Source of the DNA: Pseudonocardia sp. MH-G8
Lineage (GTDB): Bacteria > Actinomycetota > Actinomycetes > Mycobacteriales > Pseudonocardiaceae
Direction: 5' to 3'
Length of the DNA: 64,000 nt
Assembly: GCF_002262885.1 (NCBI RefSeq)
Contig: NZ_NKYF01000032.1
Coordinates: 37,754 to 101,753 of the forward strand
Shown: one piece after another, positions 49,556-59,700 of the stretch
Layout of the letters: the number at the start of each line of letters is the position of its first letter
How positions within the stretch are numbered: position 1 is the first letter of the stretch
Translations under genes and position numbers: made by a program
The notes under the pieces: generated by a model
The model's input: the letters and a program-made list of their open reading frames with translations, nothing else
Databases searched by the model: none
Told to the model about the DNA's origin: nothing

Positions 49556-51026
49556 GGCTCTTCGATCTTAAGCGGGCACCGTCGGTTTCCTCGCTGACAA
49601 TCGGCGGGTGTGCCGGGTGCAGTGCAACCGTACCCGGCGTCGGTAGTTCTCCCGGTTCCGGAACCCGCATGCGGCGCGTTTCACCTGCTTGATCAACCGG
49701 TTGGTGCCCTCGGTGCGGGCGTTCGTGAGACCGGTCGTGAGGAACACCTCGATGGCCGGCCACCAGGTCTCGATCGTCTCGGCGAGCGTGGCCAGCTCGG
49801 GGATCTGCGCGTCGGCGCACCAGCGGTAGAACCGCCAGAGGCGGTCGCGGATGTCGTGGCGGTGCCCGCCGCGAGCGGCGACCGCGCACAGCGCGCGTAG
49901 TTCCTCCTTCGCGATCCACGCCGTGAGGATCTGCCCGGACAGGTCGTGATCGACGCAGCCGTTCCACATCCGCGCCAACGCCGCTTGCGAGAGCCGTTCG
50001 CGCCCGCGCAGCAGCAGGCGGCGGTTGGCCCATGCCGGATCGAGTTTGCGGCCGCGGCGCCCGAGCAGGTCGCGGGTGACGCGCTGGCGTACTGCGGTGA
50101 CGGTCTTGTTCGCGAGCATGATCAGGTGGAAGTGGTCCACCGCGATCTGCGCGTCGGGCAGAGCGGCGCGCACGGCGGCGGCGTAGCCGGCGTGCGGGTC
50201 GATCACCACCACCTCGATAGCGGCCCGGAACTGCGGTGTGCGGGCGGCGAGCCAGGCCTGGACCGCGGCGCTGGTCCGGCCGTCGACCTGCCCCAACAGG
50301 GACTGGGCGCCGGTGATGTCGACGAACCCGGTCTCCCACGGATCGGTGCGCCGCCACCGAACCCGCCCGTCGTCGTGGACGCCGTCGGGCAGCCAGCGGG
50401 GGCGTCCGAACCGGGTCTCGTCCATCCCCAACACCGGTGTGGGCTCCGGCTCGACGAGCTCCGCCGCACCCAGGGCGATCACCGCGCGTTGCACCGTCGG
50501 CCACGACACCCGATGCGCCGCGGCGACCTCGGACTGATCCCGGCCGTCCTCGACCGCCACCGCCAGCGCCGCGCGCAGCCGAGTCGTCGTGCGCATCCCG
50601 GCCGGCACCGCGGCGACCTGCTCGGTGAACGACCCCCTCGGACACCCGACGGTGCGGCAGCGCCAGCGCCGCTTGCGCCACTGCGCCACCGCGAACTCGC
50701 CCCCGCACGGCAGGTCCCGCGGCCGGGTCAGGACCCAGTCCTTGCCCGACGTCGACACCGTCGCGCACGACGGGCACCGAGCCGCGTCCGGATCATCGGT
50801 CACCAACTGCACGACCTTGACCCCAAGCACGGTGCGCACGACACGCTCCACCGCCAGACCCTCGAGTCCCAACAAGCACGACGCATCATCGCTACGGTCA
50901 ACCACGGCCCGCGGCTCTCCTCTCGCTGCTCCAGAACACAGCGAGGATCAAGGAGCCGCGGGCCGCCCACGTTCAGGCGCGCCGCACGGGTCCAACCTCA
51001 GGTTGCCCGGTCAACATCGAAGAGCC
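49556..51026 (-). mobile_element. complete ISL3-family insertion sequence
   Basis: 1471 bp with inverted ends: GGCTCTTCGAT at 49556 matches the reverse complement of the right end at 51026, and the similarity goes on for about 25 bases. It is flanked by the 8-bp direct repeat GGCAAACC (49548-49555 and 51027-51034), the duplication length expected for ISL3 elements. Ends, duplication and transposase are all intact, so this is a recent and possibly active insertion. Confidence 0.93.
49568..50905 (-). CDS. ISL3-family transposase
   Basis: A 445-residue transposase. The N-terminal zinc-binding region shows ARCPSCATVSTSGKDW and RWRCRTVGCPRGSF. The DDE catalytic domain has PVLGMDETRFGRPRW, EVVVIDPHAGYAAAVR with DHFHLIMLANKTVTAVRQRV, and TGLTNARTEGTNRLIKQVKR, the ISL3 signature near the last acidic residue. 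Complete in length, with no frameshift. It lies inside intact terminal repeats, so it can probably mobilise its element. Confidence 0.95.
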   Translation of the reverse strand: MVDRSDDASCLLGLEGLAVERVVRTVLGVKVVQLVTDDPDAARCPSCATVSTSGKDWVLTRPRDLPCGGEFAVAQWRKRRWRCRTVGCPRGSFTEQVAAVPAGMRTTTRLRAALAVAVEDGRDQSEVAAAHRVSWPTVQRAVIALGAAELVEPEPTPVLGMDETRFGRPRWLPDGVHDDGRVRWRRTDPWETGFVDITGAQSLLGQVDGRTSAAVQAWLAARTPQFRAAIEVVVIDPHAGYAAAVRAALPDAQIAVDHFHLIMLANKTVTAVRQRVTRDLLGRRGRKLDPAWANRRLLLRGRERLSQAALARMWNGCVDHDLSGQILTAWIAKEELRALCAVAARGGHRHDIRDRLWRFYRWCADAQIPELATLAETIETWWPAIEVFLTTGLTNARTEGTNRLIKQVKRAACGFRNRENYRRRVRLHCTRHTRRLSARKPTVPA

Positions 51027-51139
51027 GGCAAACCCCCTATATTAGAGCCTTTCCGGCGGTCAATCCGGGCGACTCGCTGAGGCGGCGTACAATTCTGGGG
51101 CACTTCAGGTGGGTGTCGAGGCCGGGCTACTTTGACGTC

Positions 51140-52295
51140 GTGGCTGTGGCAGATTCGAGGCGTGAGCGCCGGTTCTCTGATGGCATCAGCATCGGCGTCC
51201 TGACTCGGCTCTTTCACCGCGATCTTGTTGATGAGGTACTGCGGGACACGAGATCTGTCGAGCAACGGTCTCGACTGCTCCCGGCGCGAGTGGTCGTGTA
51301 CTACGTCCTGGCGCTATGCCTGTTCTGCGAGGACTCCTATGAAGAGGTCATGCGGAAGTTGGTTAATGGGCTGCGGTTCATCGGCACCTGGGCCGACGAC
51401 TGGCGGGTGCCCACGACCGGCGCGATCTCCCAGGCTCGGCAGCGCCTCGGTGAGGCTCCGCTGGCTGCGCTGTTCGACAGGGTCGCTGTGCCGATCGCTC
51501 GGCCCGGAACCCGCGGTGGCTGGTTTCACGGGTGGCGGGTCATGGCCATCGACGGCCTCGTGCTCGACGTCGCGGACACTCCGGCCAACCTCGCGGAGTT
51601 CGGCAAGAGCGGGGGCGGGAAGTCCACCAGTCCGTTCCCGCAAGTCCGCCTCGTCGGACTGGCCGAATGTGGAACACATGCGATCGTGGCTGCGGCATTC
51701 GACTCCTGGAAGGTCTACGAACGAGAACTGCTAGCACGCATCCTGAGCTTCTTCGAAGAGGGCATGCTCGTGCTTGCTGATCGCGGGTTCTTCAGCTACG
51801 AACTGTGGAAGGAGGCGACGGTGACCGGTGCCGAGCTGGTGTGGCGGATCAACGACAACGTCGAGGTGCCCCACCTAGAGCGATGGCCCGACGGGTCCTA
51901 CCGATCCGAACTTCTGCCCAAGCAACTCAAGACCGATGTCCGCCGCGGGATGAATCGCAGAGTGCGTGACGAGGACCGGATCTCGATCCGAGTCGTCGAG
52001 TACATGGTGACCAACCGCGACGAATCGACCGAGACAATCCGACTGATCACCTCGGTCCTCGACCCGGCCGAAGCATCCGCTGCCGAGCTAGCCGCCCTCT
52101 ACCACGAACGCTGGGAGTTTGAGCTCACCCTCGACGAGATCGAGGCCCACCAGATGGCCCACTCCAAGCTCCTGCGGTCACGAAAACCCGAACTGGTCCG
52201 CCAAGAGCTTTGGGCGCTGCTGCTCGTTCACTACGCAGTCCGCAGTTTCATGCGAGAAGCCGCCGACGATCTCGATCTCGACGTCGATCGCCGGC
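51140..52295 (+). pseudogene. IS4-family transposase, 3' end missing
   Basis: About 385 residues from a GTG at 51140. RSVEQRSRLLPARVVVYYVL and AISQARQRLGEAPLAALFDR are typical of the actinobacterial IS4 group; DDE residues lie in VMAIDGLVLDVADTPAN, VLADRGFFSYELW and YHERWEFELTLDEIE. Near 52295, shortly after VHYAVRSFMREAADD, homology ends and the frame runs into the back of the acyltransferase gene. The C-terminus and right inverted repeat are gone, so the element was cut by a later rearrangement. Confidence 0.85.
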
Positions 52296-53366
52296 CAGCC
52301 GCGGCGGCAGCTCGAACAGACAGCGGCCACCCACTGTCACTAGCACACGATGTGTCAGCAGCGAGAGTGCCGCAAGCACCGGCACCATGACCACAGGAAG
52401 CGCGTACGCAGCGCCCGAAGCGAGATCCAGCTGTCCGATCCCGGTCATCATCGCCGCAAGCCACAGCATGTGGATCAGGTAGATCGGCAGCGTCTGTCGT
52501 CCCAACGCAACCAACAGCGTCCCGATGCGGTACCGGCAGATCCACGCCGCGAACAGTACCCCGAATCCGACCGCCAGACATTGCAGGATCAGCGCCACCG
52601 GCGGAATCGAACGCAAGTTCAACATCACCGCCGCACCGGCGGCACCGACACAGACCGCCGTCGCCATGATGACCCGCAGCAGGCTGGTGGCGTCGGCGAG
52701 CCGCTCGATCAGGCGCCGAGCGTGGCACCCGAGAAGGAAGAAGAACAGGAACCGCGCCATATAGGCCCATCGGGTGTCACCGAACTCGAGCATCCCGGCG
52801 CCGACCAGTGCCGACAGTACGGCGGCGGCCCCCAGTTGCAGGGCAACCGGGACGGGGCGGAGAAGCTTCGCGACCACGGCGAACACGGCGAGCGCGTAGA
52901 GGAACCACGTGCTCGGCCCAGGAAGCAGCAACGCCCACGCCAGCGAGACCGGGTTCGCGGAATCGTCCGGGTCCACCGCCGGTGGCACGAGCGCGGCGAA
53001 GAACGTGAATCGGATGATCGTCCAGATCGCGTAGAGATAGAGGAAGAGCGCCACGCGCTTGTGCAGCACCGTACGCCAGGTGGCCGCCAGCGGCCCGGCG
53101 ACGAACAGGCCGGACGCCAGGAAGAACAGCGGCATGCGCAGCGACGCGAGCGCCTCGTTGGCCGCGAGCAGCGGCGTCGGCGCCTGCCCGGAGCGTTGCA
53201 TGAACCACACCACGTGGTGGGCAACGACCAGGAGGATCGAGATGCCCTTCGCCGCGTCGACCCAATCCAGTCGACCGGCCCTGCCACTCGGCGTCGCGCC
53301 GGCCGTCGGACTGGTCACGTCCGCTCCCAACGGCTGCTCGCCAGAGCGCCCGCGTCCACTCCTCAT
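52248..53366 (-). CDS. acyltransferase-3 family membrane protein
   Basis: A 372-residue polytopic membrane protein with GAGGAG upstream of the ATG. DWVDAAKGISILLVVAHHVV carries the His expected near the active site, followed by LRMPLFFLASGLFVAGPLAA, the usual RxPxFF motif region, and eight or more further hydrophobic helices. These enzymes O-acetylate sugars or glycans at the membrane. The last 15-20 residues read into the truncated IS4 gene, so the C-terminus is probably altered, but most of the fold is present. No neighbouring glycan genes are seen. Confidence 0.82.
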   Translation of the reverse strand: MRSGRGRSGEQPLGADVTSPTAGATPSGRAGRLDWVDAAKGISILLVVAHHVVWFMQRSGQAPTPLLAANEALASLRMPLFFLASGLFVAGPLAATWRTVLHKRVALFLYLYAIWTIIRFTFFAALVPPAVDPDDSANPVSLAWALLLPGPSTWFLYALAVFAVVAKLLRPVPVALQLGAAAVLSALVGAGMLEFGDTRWAYMARFLFFFLLGCHARRLIERLADATSLLRVIMATAVCVGAAGAAVMLNLRSIPPVALILQCLAVGFGVLFAAWICRYRIGTLLVALGRQTLPIYLIHMLWLAAMMTGIGQLDLASGAAYALPVVMVPVLAALSLLTHRVLVTVGGRCLFELPPRLAGDRRRDRDRRRLLA

Positions 53367-53696
53367 CGCGTCTCCTCTGCGTCAAGCACCAGCCGTCCGG
53401 GTGATTGGCGTTGGCGCTGGATCAGGATCGCGGGTCGTCGCTGTGACGACGCTGAGGCCGATCTTCGCTGATACTGTGATCAGGACGACGACCGCTGACC
53501 CGCCAGCTCAGCGGGCTTCACAATCGCCGACGAACGGACGCGGTTCCGCGCTGTCCTCGAGCGGATCTGCAGCCGGGTTGCGCGCGCGAGCCTCCCAAGA
53601 GCTCATTGACCACTTCCTCGCCGCCGCGTCTAGGATCCGGCAGAGAGTTCGTGTTCGAAGGCCACGTCGATTCAACGGATCCGGCACTGGTGCGCC
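53367..53696. other. intergenic stretch, nothing recognised
   Basis: 330 bases between the acyltransferase start and the small downstream gene. I see no convincing gene, repeat or hairpin. The composition is slightly less GC rich than the neighbours. Confidence 0.5.
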
Positions 53697-53930
53697 TTAC
53701 TCAATCGGAACGTCGGGGAGATCCTTCCACAGGTTGCGGACGGTTGCGCACCGGCCGGCCTCGTCCAGTCGGGCGAGAACTTCGATCAGCGCCGGCCGAG
53801 CGCCGTAACACTCGGCGCGGTCGATGATGTCGGCCTTCGCCGCTCCCGACGGCCCGAACACGTCTTCGACGGCGTCGAGGATCTCCATCCGGGTGACGCG
53901 GTCGGTGTTGACGATGCGCTCTTCATTCAC
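53697..53930 (-). CDS. small DUF2795-like protein
   Basis: A 77-residue protein. RMEILDAVEDVFGPSGAAKA and DIIDRAECYGARPALIEVLA, ending RNLWKDLPDVPIE, show the two-helix core of DUF2795, a small domain common in actinobacteria with no assigned role. The GTG at 53930 has AGG eight bases upstream; another GTG at 53939 would add three residues. It stands alone between the acyltransferase and the phosphofructokinase fragment. Confidence 0.6.
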   Translation of the reverse strand: MNEERIVNTDRVTRMEILDAVEDVFGPSGAAKADIIDRAECYGARPALIEVLARLDEAGRCATVRNLWKDLPDVPIE

Positions 53931-54010
53931 GTAGAACACCTACTTTCACGCTAGGGTAGAGAGTTGTGGCCCCGCTCACCCCGATGCTTGAAGCGAGACC
54001 GGTGTGAACG

Positions 54011-54895
54011 TCACTCGAAATGAACCGGCTGCCCCGTCGACTCCAGGACGGCCAGCCACAGGTCGCCGTGCGGGTCGACCTGGTTGCGCCGGCTCACCGC
54101 CACGCTCATCGGGATGTGCACGAACCGGCGCCGGTAGCGGCCCACCACCATCTCGGTGCGTCCCGACATGGCCGCGTGCACCGCCGCCTGCGACAGCCGC
54201 GTGCAGTACACCGAGTCGTAGGGGTTGGCCGGCACGCTGCGGATCGCGTAGCTCGGGTCGATGTAGCGGATCGAGGTCTCGATCCCCGCGTCGGAGAAGT
54301 GGTCGCCGATGCGGCGGCGCAGCCACGTCCCGATGTCGCGCAGCTTCGCGTTGCCCGACGCGTCACGCGCGTCGTCGTCGGCGTCGCCGATGAGCTCCTG
54401 ACCCGCCCCCTCGGCCACGACCACCACCGCGTGCCCGCGCTCGGACACCCGCCTGCGCAGGTGCGAGAGCAGGCCCTCCTCGCCGTCGAGCGAGAACGGG
54501 ACCTCGGGGATCAGCACCGCGTCGGCCCCGCTGCGGGCGAGCGCGGCGTAGCAGGCGATGAAGCCCGAGTGCCGGCCCATGAGCTTGACCAGGCCGATCC
54601 CGTTGGCCGTGGACTTGGCCTCCACCTGCGCCGCCCGGATGGCGTCGCTGGCCAGGCTGAACGCGGTCTGGAAGCCGAAGCTCTGGTCGATGTAGGGGAT
54701 GTCGTTGTCGATGGTCTTCGGGATGCCGACCACCGCGATCCGCAGCCCGCGCTCCTCGAGCGTCCGCGCGATCTTCATCGCGCCCCGCATCGAGCCGTCG
54801 CCGCCCACCACGAACAGCACGTTGACGTGCAGCTGCTCCAGGCAGTCGACGATCTCCTCGGGGTCCTGGGGGCCCCGGGAGGTGCCGGCTCGGCC
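54011..54895 (-). pseudogene. ATP-dependent 6-phosphofructokinase, N-terminus missing
   Basis: About 293 C-terminal residues of a PfkA-type kinase remain: SRGPQDPEEIVDCLEQLHVN, FVVGGDGSMRGAMKIARTLE with the GGDGS nucleotide site, and GIPKTIDNDIPYIDQSFGFQ with the catalytic TIDND. LVKLMGRHSGFIACYAALAR and the natural C-terminus STGQPVHFE are present. The first 100 or more residues, including the ATP-binding start of the protein, are gone: sequence upstream of 54895 is unrelated and leads to an IS110 copy. No promoter or start fits. Non-functional as it stands. Confidence 0.85.
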
Positions 54896-55198
54896 GCCGC
54901 GAAAGGACCATGCCGCGCTCGAGTCCCTGCAGGCGGAGCCTGCCCGGAGGACCCGGTACCTCGCCGAGCTCCGGGTGATCATCACCGAGTCGTCGGCCGC
55001 GTCGGAGTACGCGTGCTCCTTGCGCAGGTGGATCAGAGTTGCCCTGTGTCAACCCCTCGGCTGTTTCCCCGCTGTCGAGGGTGCGCCGCCGCTTGTCGGT
55101 GTCAACGTCGTTCGTCCTCGCTGCGCTGCGGGCGCTCCATGTTGACGCCTCCGGCGCGACGGCGTTGTGCGGCCGGGACGGGGAACGGCCGGGTCGGG
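54896..55198. other. junction between phosphofructokinase fragment and IS110
   Basis: 303 bases with no gene. It probably contains the downstream end of the IS110 element, which lacks long inverted repeats and so gives no clear edge. Nothing else is recognised. Confidence 0.45.
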
Positions 55199-56448
55199 TC
55201 AGGCCGCCTGGTCGGTGGCCTGTCCCTCGGCTGCGAGCAGGGCTTGGAGGGCGCGGTGTTTGGCCGGGTCGTAGGGGACGTGGTCCTGCCAGCACCGCCA
55301 GATGATGTCGAGCCAGGCGCGGGCCAGGATCCGGGTGGCGTGTGGGTGGTCCTTGCCGCGGGCGATGGCGTCGTTGTAGAGCTTCGCGGCCCAGGGGTTG
55401 GCGTGGCGGGAGTCGCCGGCGAGTCGCAGACCGCGTCGCGCAGTTGTTTGTCCGCGCCCCAGCGGAAGCTGACGATCTTGGTTTTGCCGGACTGGCGGGT
55501 CGAGGGCGCCGCCCCGGCCAGGCAATGCAGGGCCTGTGCGGTGGGGAAGCGGGCGCGGCAGTCCCCGACCTCGGACAGCAGCCGGGCGGCACGGACCCGT
55601 CCGGCCTTGGGCAGGCTGGTGAAGATCGGCGCGTCGGGATGCAGGTCGAGCTGTTCGGCGATCTGGGCCTCCAGCGCGGTGATCTGTGCGCGCAGCCCGC
55701 GCAGCGCGCCCACCAACGCCGTGGTCACGTGGCTGCGGGCAAGCCCGTCGTGGCCGGTCGCGCCGCGGGGCGCGGCGGCCAGACGTTCGTGCAGGACGGT
55801 GGCGGGTTTGCGCCCGGAGTAGCGGGCGGCGCGCAGCCAGGCCTGCAACCGCCGCGGCGTGAGCCAGTCGGCGGCCTGTTGGTGGCCGAACCGGGTCAGG
55901 AACGCGAGGCTGATCGGCGAGTCGATCTCGAAGAACAGCCCGACCGCGCCGGGGAACACCAGCTGCAGGTGCGCGCGCAGCCGGTTGGCCATCGCGACCC
56001 GCGCCGCGACCAGGTCCCGACGCGCCCGGCACGTCATCCGCAGGGTCACCGTCTGCGCGGTGTCCGATTCCAGGGGGCGCAGCCGGGCCCGGTCGGTGCG
56101 CAGCGTGTCGGCCAGCACGAACGCGTCGAACCGGTCGTCCTTGTTCCCGGCCGAGCCGTAGCGGCTACGCAGGTTCTTCAGCTGTTGCGGCGCGATCACA
56201 TAGGCGATCAGCCCGGCCTGGCGCAGCGCCTCGACCACCGGCCCATCGCCCCGTTCGATCCCGACATCGTCCACGCCGGCGGCGTGCAACCGCCGGACCA
56301 GGGCCCGCAGCCCGGCCACGGTGTGCTCGACGGTGAACCGCTCGCACACCTTCCCGTCCGGGCCGACCACCGCCACGGCGTGGTTATCCCACGCCCAGTC
56401 CACCCCACCGGTCGGTCGCGGCGGCGTGGGTATCTCGGTCACACTCAT
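55199..56448 (-). pseudogene. IS110-family transposase with a frameshift
   Basis: From the ATG at 56448: GGVDWAWDNHAVAVVGPDGK with the first acidic residue of the RuvC-like DEDD domain, GIERGDGPVVEALRQAGLIA, NKDDRFDAFVLADTLRTDRA. The Tnp_20 domain follows: FTSLPKAGRVRAARLLSEVG and ALHCLAGAAPSTRQSGKTKI with the catalytic serine region. Near 55430 the frame changes; the true end AGDSRHANPWAAKLYNDAIA with HKYDPAKHRALQALLAA-like sequence is in another frame and stops at 55199. A one-base change therefore disables it, or reflects a sequence error. Confidence 0.85.
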
Positions 56449-56696
56449 GACCGCCTCCTCGCTGTTGCCTCAGCAGGTAGGCACCCGGTGGTCCCCGGGC
56501 ATGGCAGCCGGTCGCTCACTGATCGGCGCTCATCGGCGCGTAGCTCTGTCGCCGGTCGGCATGTCCGGGACCACCGGACCCCGCAGAACTCACAATGGAC
56601 CTCGAAGGTCGAGCGAGCCGGGCGGTGGTCCGGCGGCCACCAGCGGTGCACCCGAGAACTGTCACCTACGAACCCGGGCACCGAAAGGGTGGACCA

Positions 56697-56744
56697 GTGA
56701 GCGACGCTCCCACCGGCGATGAGGCAGTCGAGGAGCTCGCGTGA
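56697..56744 (+). pseudogene. 15-codon remnant ahead of jetC, probably of jetB
   Basis: GTG to TGA encodes MSDAPTGDEAVEELA, and the stop overlaps the jetC start as GTGA. In Wadjet operons jetB (DUF4194) lies directly before jetC with this kind of coupling. A 15-residue product is far too short for JetB (about 200 residues), so this may be the two ends of jetB joined by a deletion. jetA is not present at all. The IS110 copy begins about 250 bases upstream. Confidence 0.4.
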
Positions 56745-59700
56745 CCGTCGTGCCGGCCGCAGCAACGCCGACCGACCAAAGCGGCTCGCTTCCGGTCCAC
56801 CCGGACGGGCACGCTGCGGCACAGTTCCGCATCAGCACGGTGCAGATCCTGAACTGGGGCGCCTATTCGGGTCTGCAGATCATGACCGCGGCGCGGTCGG
56901 GCACCGCGATCGTCGGCCCGTCCGGACGCGGCAAGTCCACATTGCTCGACGCCATGGCCTCGGTGATCCTGCCCAATCCGCAGGAGTTCAACCAGGCGGC
57001 CCGCGACGATCGTGGCAAGAAGCGGGAGCGCACCGTCTACTCCTACGCGCGCGGTCACACCGACCAGAGACAGGACGAGAACGGACGATCCGCGACGACG
57101 AACTACCTTCGCCCGCCGGGCGGGCCAGGATTCCCCAGCGGTACGGCGATCACATGGGAAACCCGAGACGGGCGATGTACGACCGCGTTCCGGCTGGCGT
57201 GGGTCGGCCCGGACACCGATGGACCGGAGACGATCAACGGCGCCACCGTCTACGGATTCGTCAACGACCACTTCGACCTGGCACAACTCAACGGAATCAC
57301 CGCCGTCCGCCAGGGCGCCTCCCCGCTGTCGAAGAGCTCGCTGGAACGGCACATCGACCAGAGCCGGGGCGACGTGGTGGACTCATCGCAGGCGCGGGTG
57401 CACGCGAAGATGCGCTCCGTCATGGGCATGGGCTCCACCGACGAGTCCCAACGTCTCGCGATGCAACTTCTGCGGCGCGCACAGGCGTCCAAGGGCATCT
57501 TCTCGATCAACGCCCTGTTCAAGGAGTTCGTGCTCACCGAGCCGCTCGCGCTGACCCGGTGGGACATCGCCCTCGAGGCGTACCGGGAGGCGTCACGGCT
57601 CTACAAGGAGTTCGAGACCGCGCGTCGCCGCACCGAGACGCTGGCTCCCCTTCCCGTGATCGCCGAGAAGTACCGTGCTGCCGGCGCTGACTACCTCACG
57701 AAGAACGGCCTGCTGACCGGGGACCATGACGACCCCACACCTATTCGCATCTGGCACGCGGAGAAGATCACCGAATGGGCTCGGAGCGCCATCGACGACA
57801 ATCGCCTCGCTAAGGCCGAGACGGACGAGGTGCACGCCACCGCCGTCACGGTTGCCAACGCCGCTGAACGGAGCGAGCAGGACACGATCACGCAGCTCAC
57901 CGCGGCCGGCGGAGACCGTTCCGCGGTCATCACCGAGCAACTCAAGGGCGCGAGAAAGGACCAGGAACAGGTCGAGAAGGACCGCCGGCAGTTCGAGACC
58001 CGCCTCTCGGTGTTCGAGTTGACACTGCCCACATCGTCGGGCGATGTGACGCTCACGCATGCCAGCCTGGTCGAGCTCACCGCACAAGAACAGACGCTGC
58101 TGCGGGACACGTCCGAACAGGCCAGTAAGGCAGCGGGCAGGCTCTGGCAACTCCGCCAGAACGTCACGGCGACGGAGCGCGAGATCACCGGGTTGCGGGC
58201 ACGACGCAGCCTCATCCCCGAGGACGCTGACGGACGCCGCAACCGGATCGCTTCCGCGCTCGACATCGACACCGATCGGCTCCGGTACGCCGGCGAGCTG
58301 CTCCAGCTCAAGCCCGAGCATCGTCGGTGGGAGAAGGCGGTCATCAGCCTGCTGCTGCCGTTGTCGAGCACCCTGCTGGTCGACAGCCACGACTTCGCGC
58401 GGGTACGCCAGTACGTGCACGACCACGACATGCACGGTTCGATCACCATCACCCCCGCCCGTCCTGGCTCACCCCGGCCCGCCCCGATGGACGGCGGGAT
58501 CCCTGCGCTGCTCGATATCGCCGACCATCCGTTTCAGGGATGGCTGGCCGCCGAGCTGAACGAGACCGCGAACTACTTCTGCGTGGACACAGATGCCGAT
58601 CTCGACGACCGGCACCCCGCATGGGCGCGCGGGTCGATCACCCCGGTCGGCATGCGCACCGGTTCCCGGAACCGGCTCACCAAGGACGACCGCCGCCTGC
58701 GGTATCCCTGGATCGGATGGGACACCCGCCGGTTGCTCCAGGAACTGGACGACGAGCTTGAGTCGATCCAGCGGGAGCTGGAGGGCGCCAAATCGGTGGC
58801 CGACCAGGCCGACCTGCGACGCGAGTCGGCTCGAGCCCGACTCGACGAGCTGCGAGCGCTCAACACTGACCTGACCTGGGACCGGATAGACACCTCAGCC
58901 ACCGTTCAGCGCATCGGAGAGCTGGAAGCACAGCTCGTCCTGGCCAACTCGCCCGAGGTCGCGCACCTGGTGACGCTGTTGCGCACCCAACGGGAGACGG
59001 CCGTCGTAGCGAGGGGCAAGGTGCAGCAGCTCGAGGAGCGACAGGAGGGGCTGGACGAGCAATGGCACGCCCTCACCTCGACCCTCGAGGATGCGGAGGA
59101 TCGCATCGACGGCGCGCCACCACTGACCGACGACGAGCGTGCGGCGCTCGTCGCCACCCCCTTCGCCGCGCCGACCGACGTAGCACGGGTCACGGTGAGC
59201 CTTGGCGAGGCGATCGAGAACCTGCGTGCGCAGATCGAACGCCACCGGGAAGACCGGGAGAAGCTCGAGCATGCGGTGGTGGGTCACCTCGCCGCCTATC
59301 GGAACCTGGACGAACGAACCGCCCGCGAGACCGACGGCACTATCGAGTCATTGCCGTCGGTGCTGGCGATCTACGAACAGCTCGTGACTGACGACCTGCC
59401 CCGCGCGAAGGATGCCTGGCTCGCGAAGGTCGACGAGGACATGAACCGGCAGCTACGCGGGCTGCTCGTGCAGATCGACGACGATGCTCGGGCCATCAAG
59501 CGGGGGTTGGCCCCGATCAACCAGGTGCTGTGCCACGTGCGGTTCCGACAGAACGCGACGCTGAGCATCGAACCGGTAGAGCGACCAAGCAGCGATCTCA
59601 AGGACTTCCGTCAGATCATCACCCGCTACACCAGTAATACCGTCGGCGTGGACGCAGGACGAGACGCCGACCAGGTGGAGAAGGCTTTCACTCGCCTCCG

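Noticed and set aside
47012..49556. CRISPR repeats near csb1
   Set aside because: I looked for regularly spaced repeats on both sides of the csb genes and found none.
49946..51139. Long plus-strand frame running into the IS4 transposase from the left
   Set aside because: The part before 51140 is antisense to the intact ISL3 transposase and crosses its inverted repeat. Only the part from the GTG at 51140 matches a protein family.
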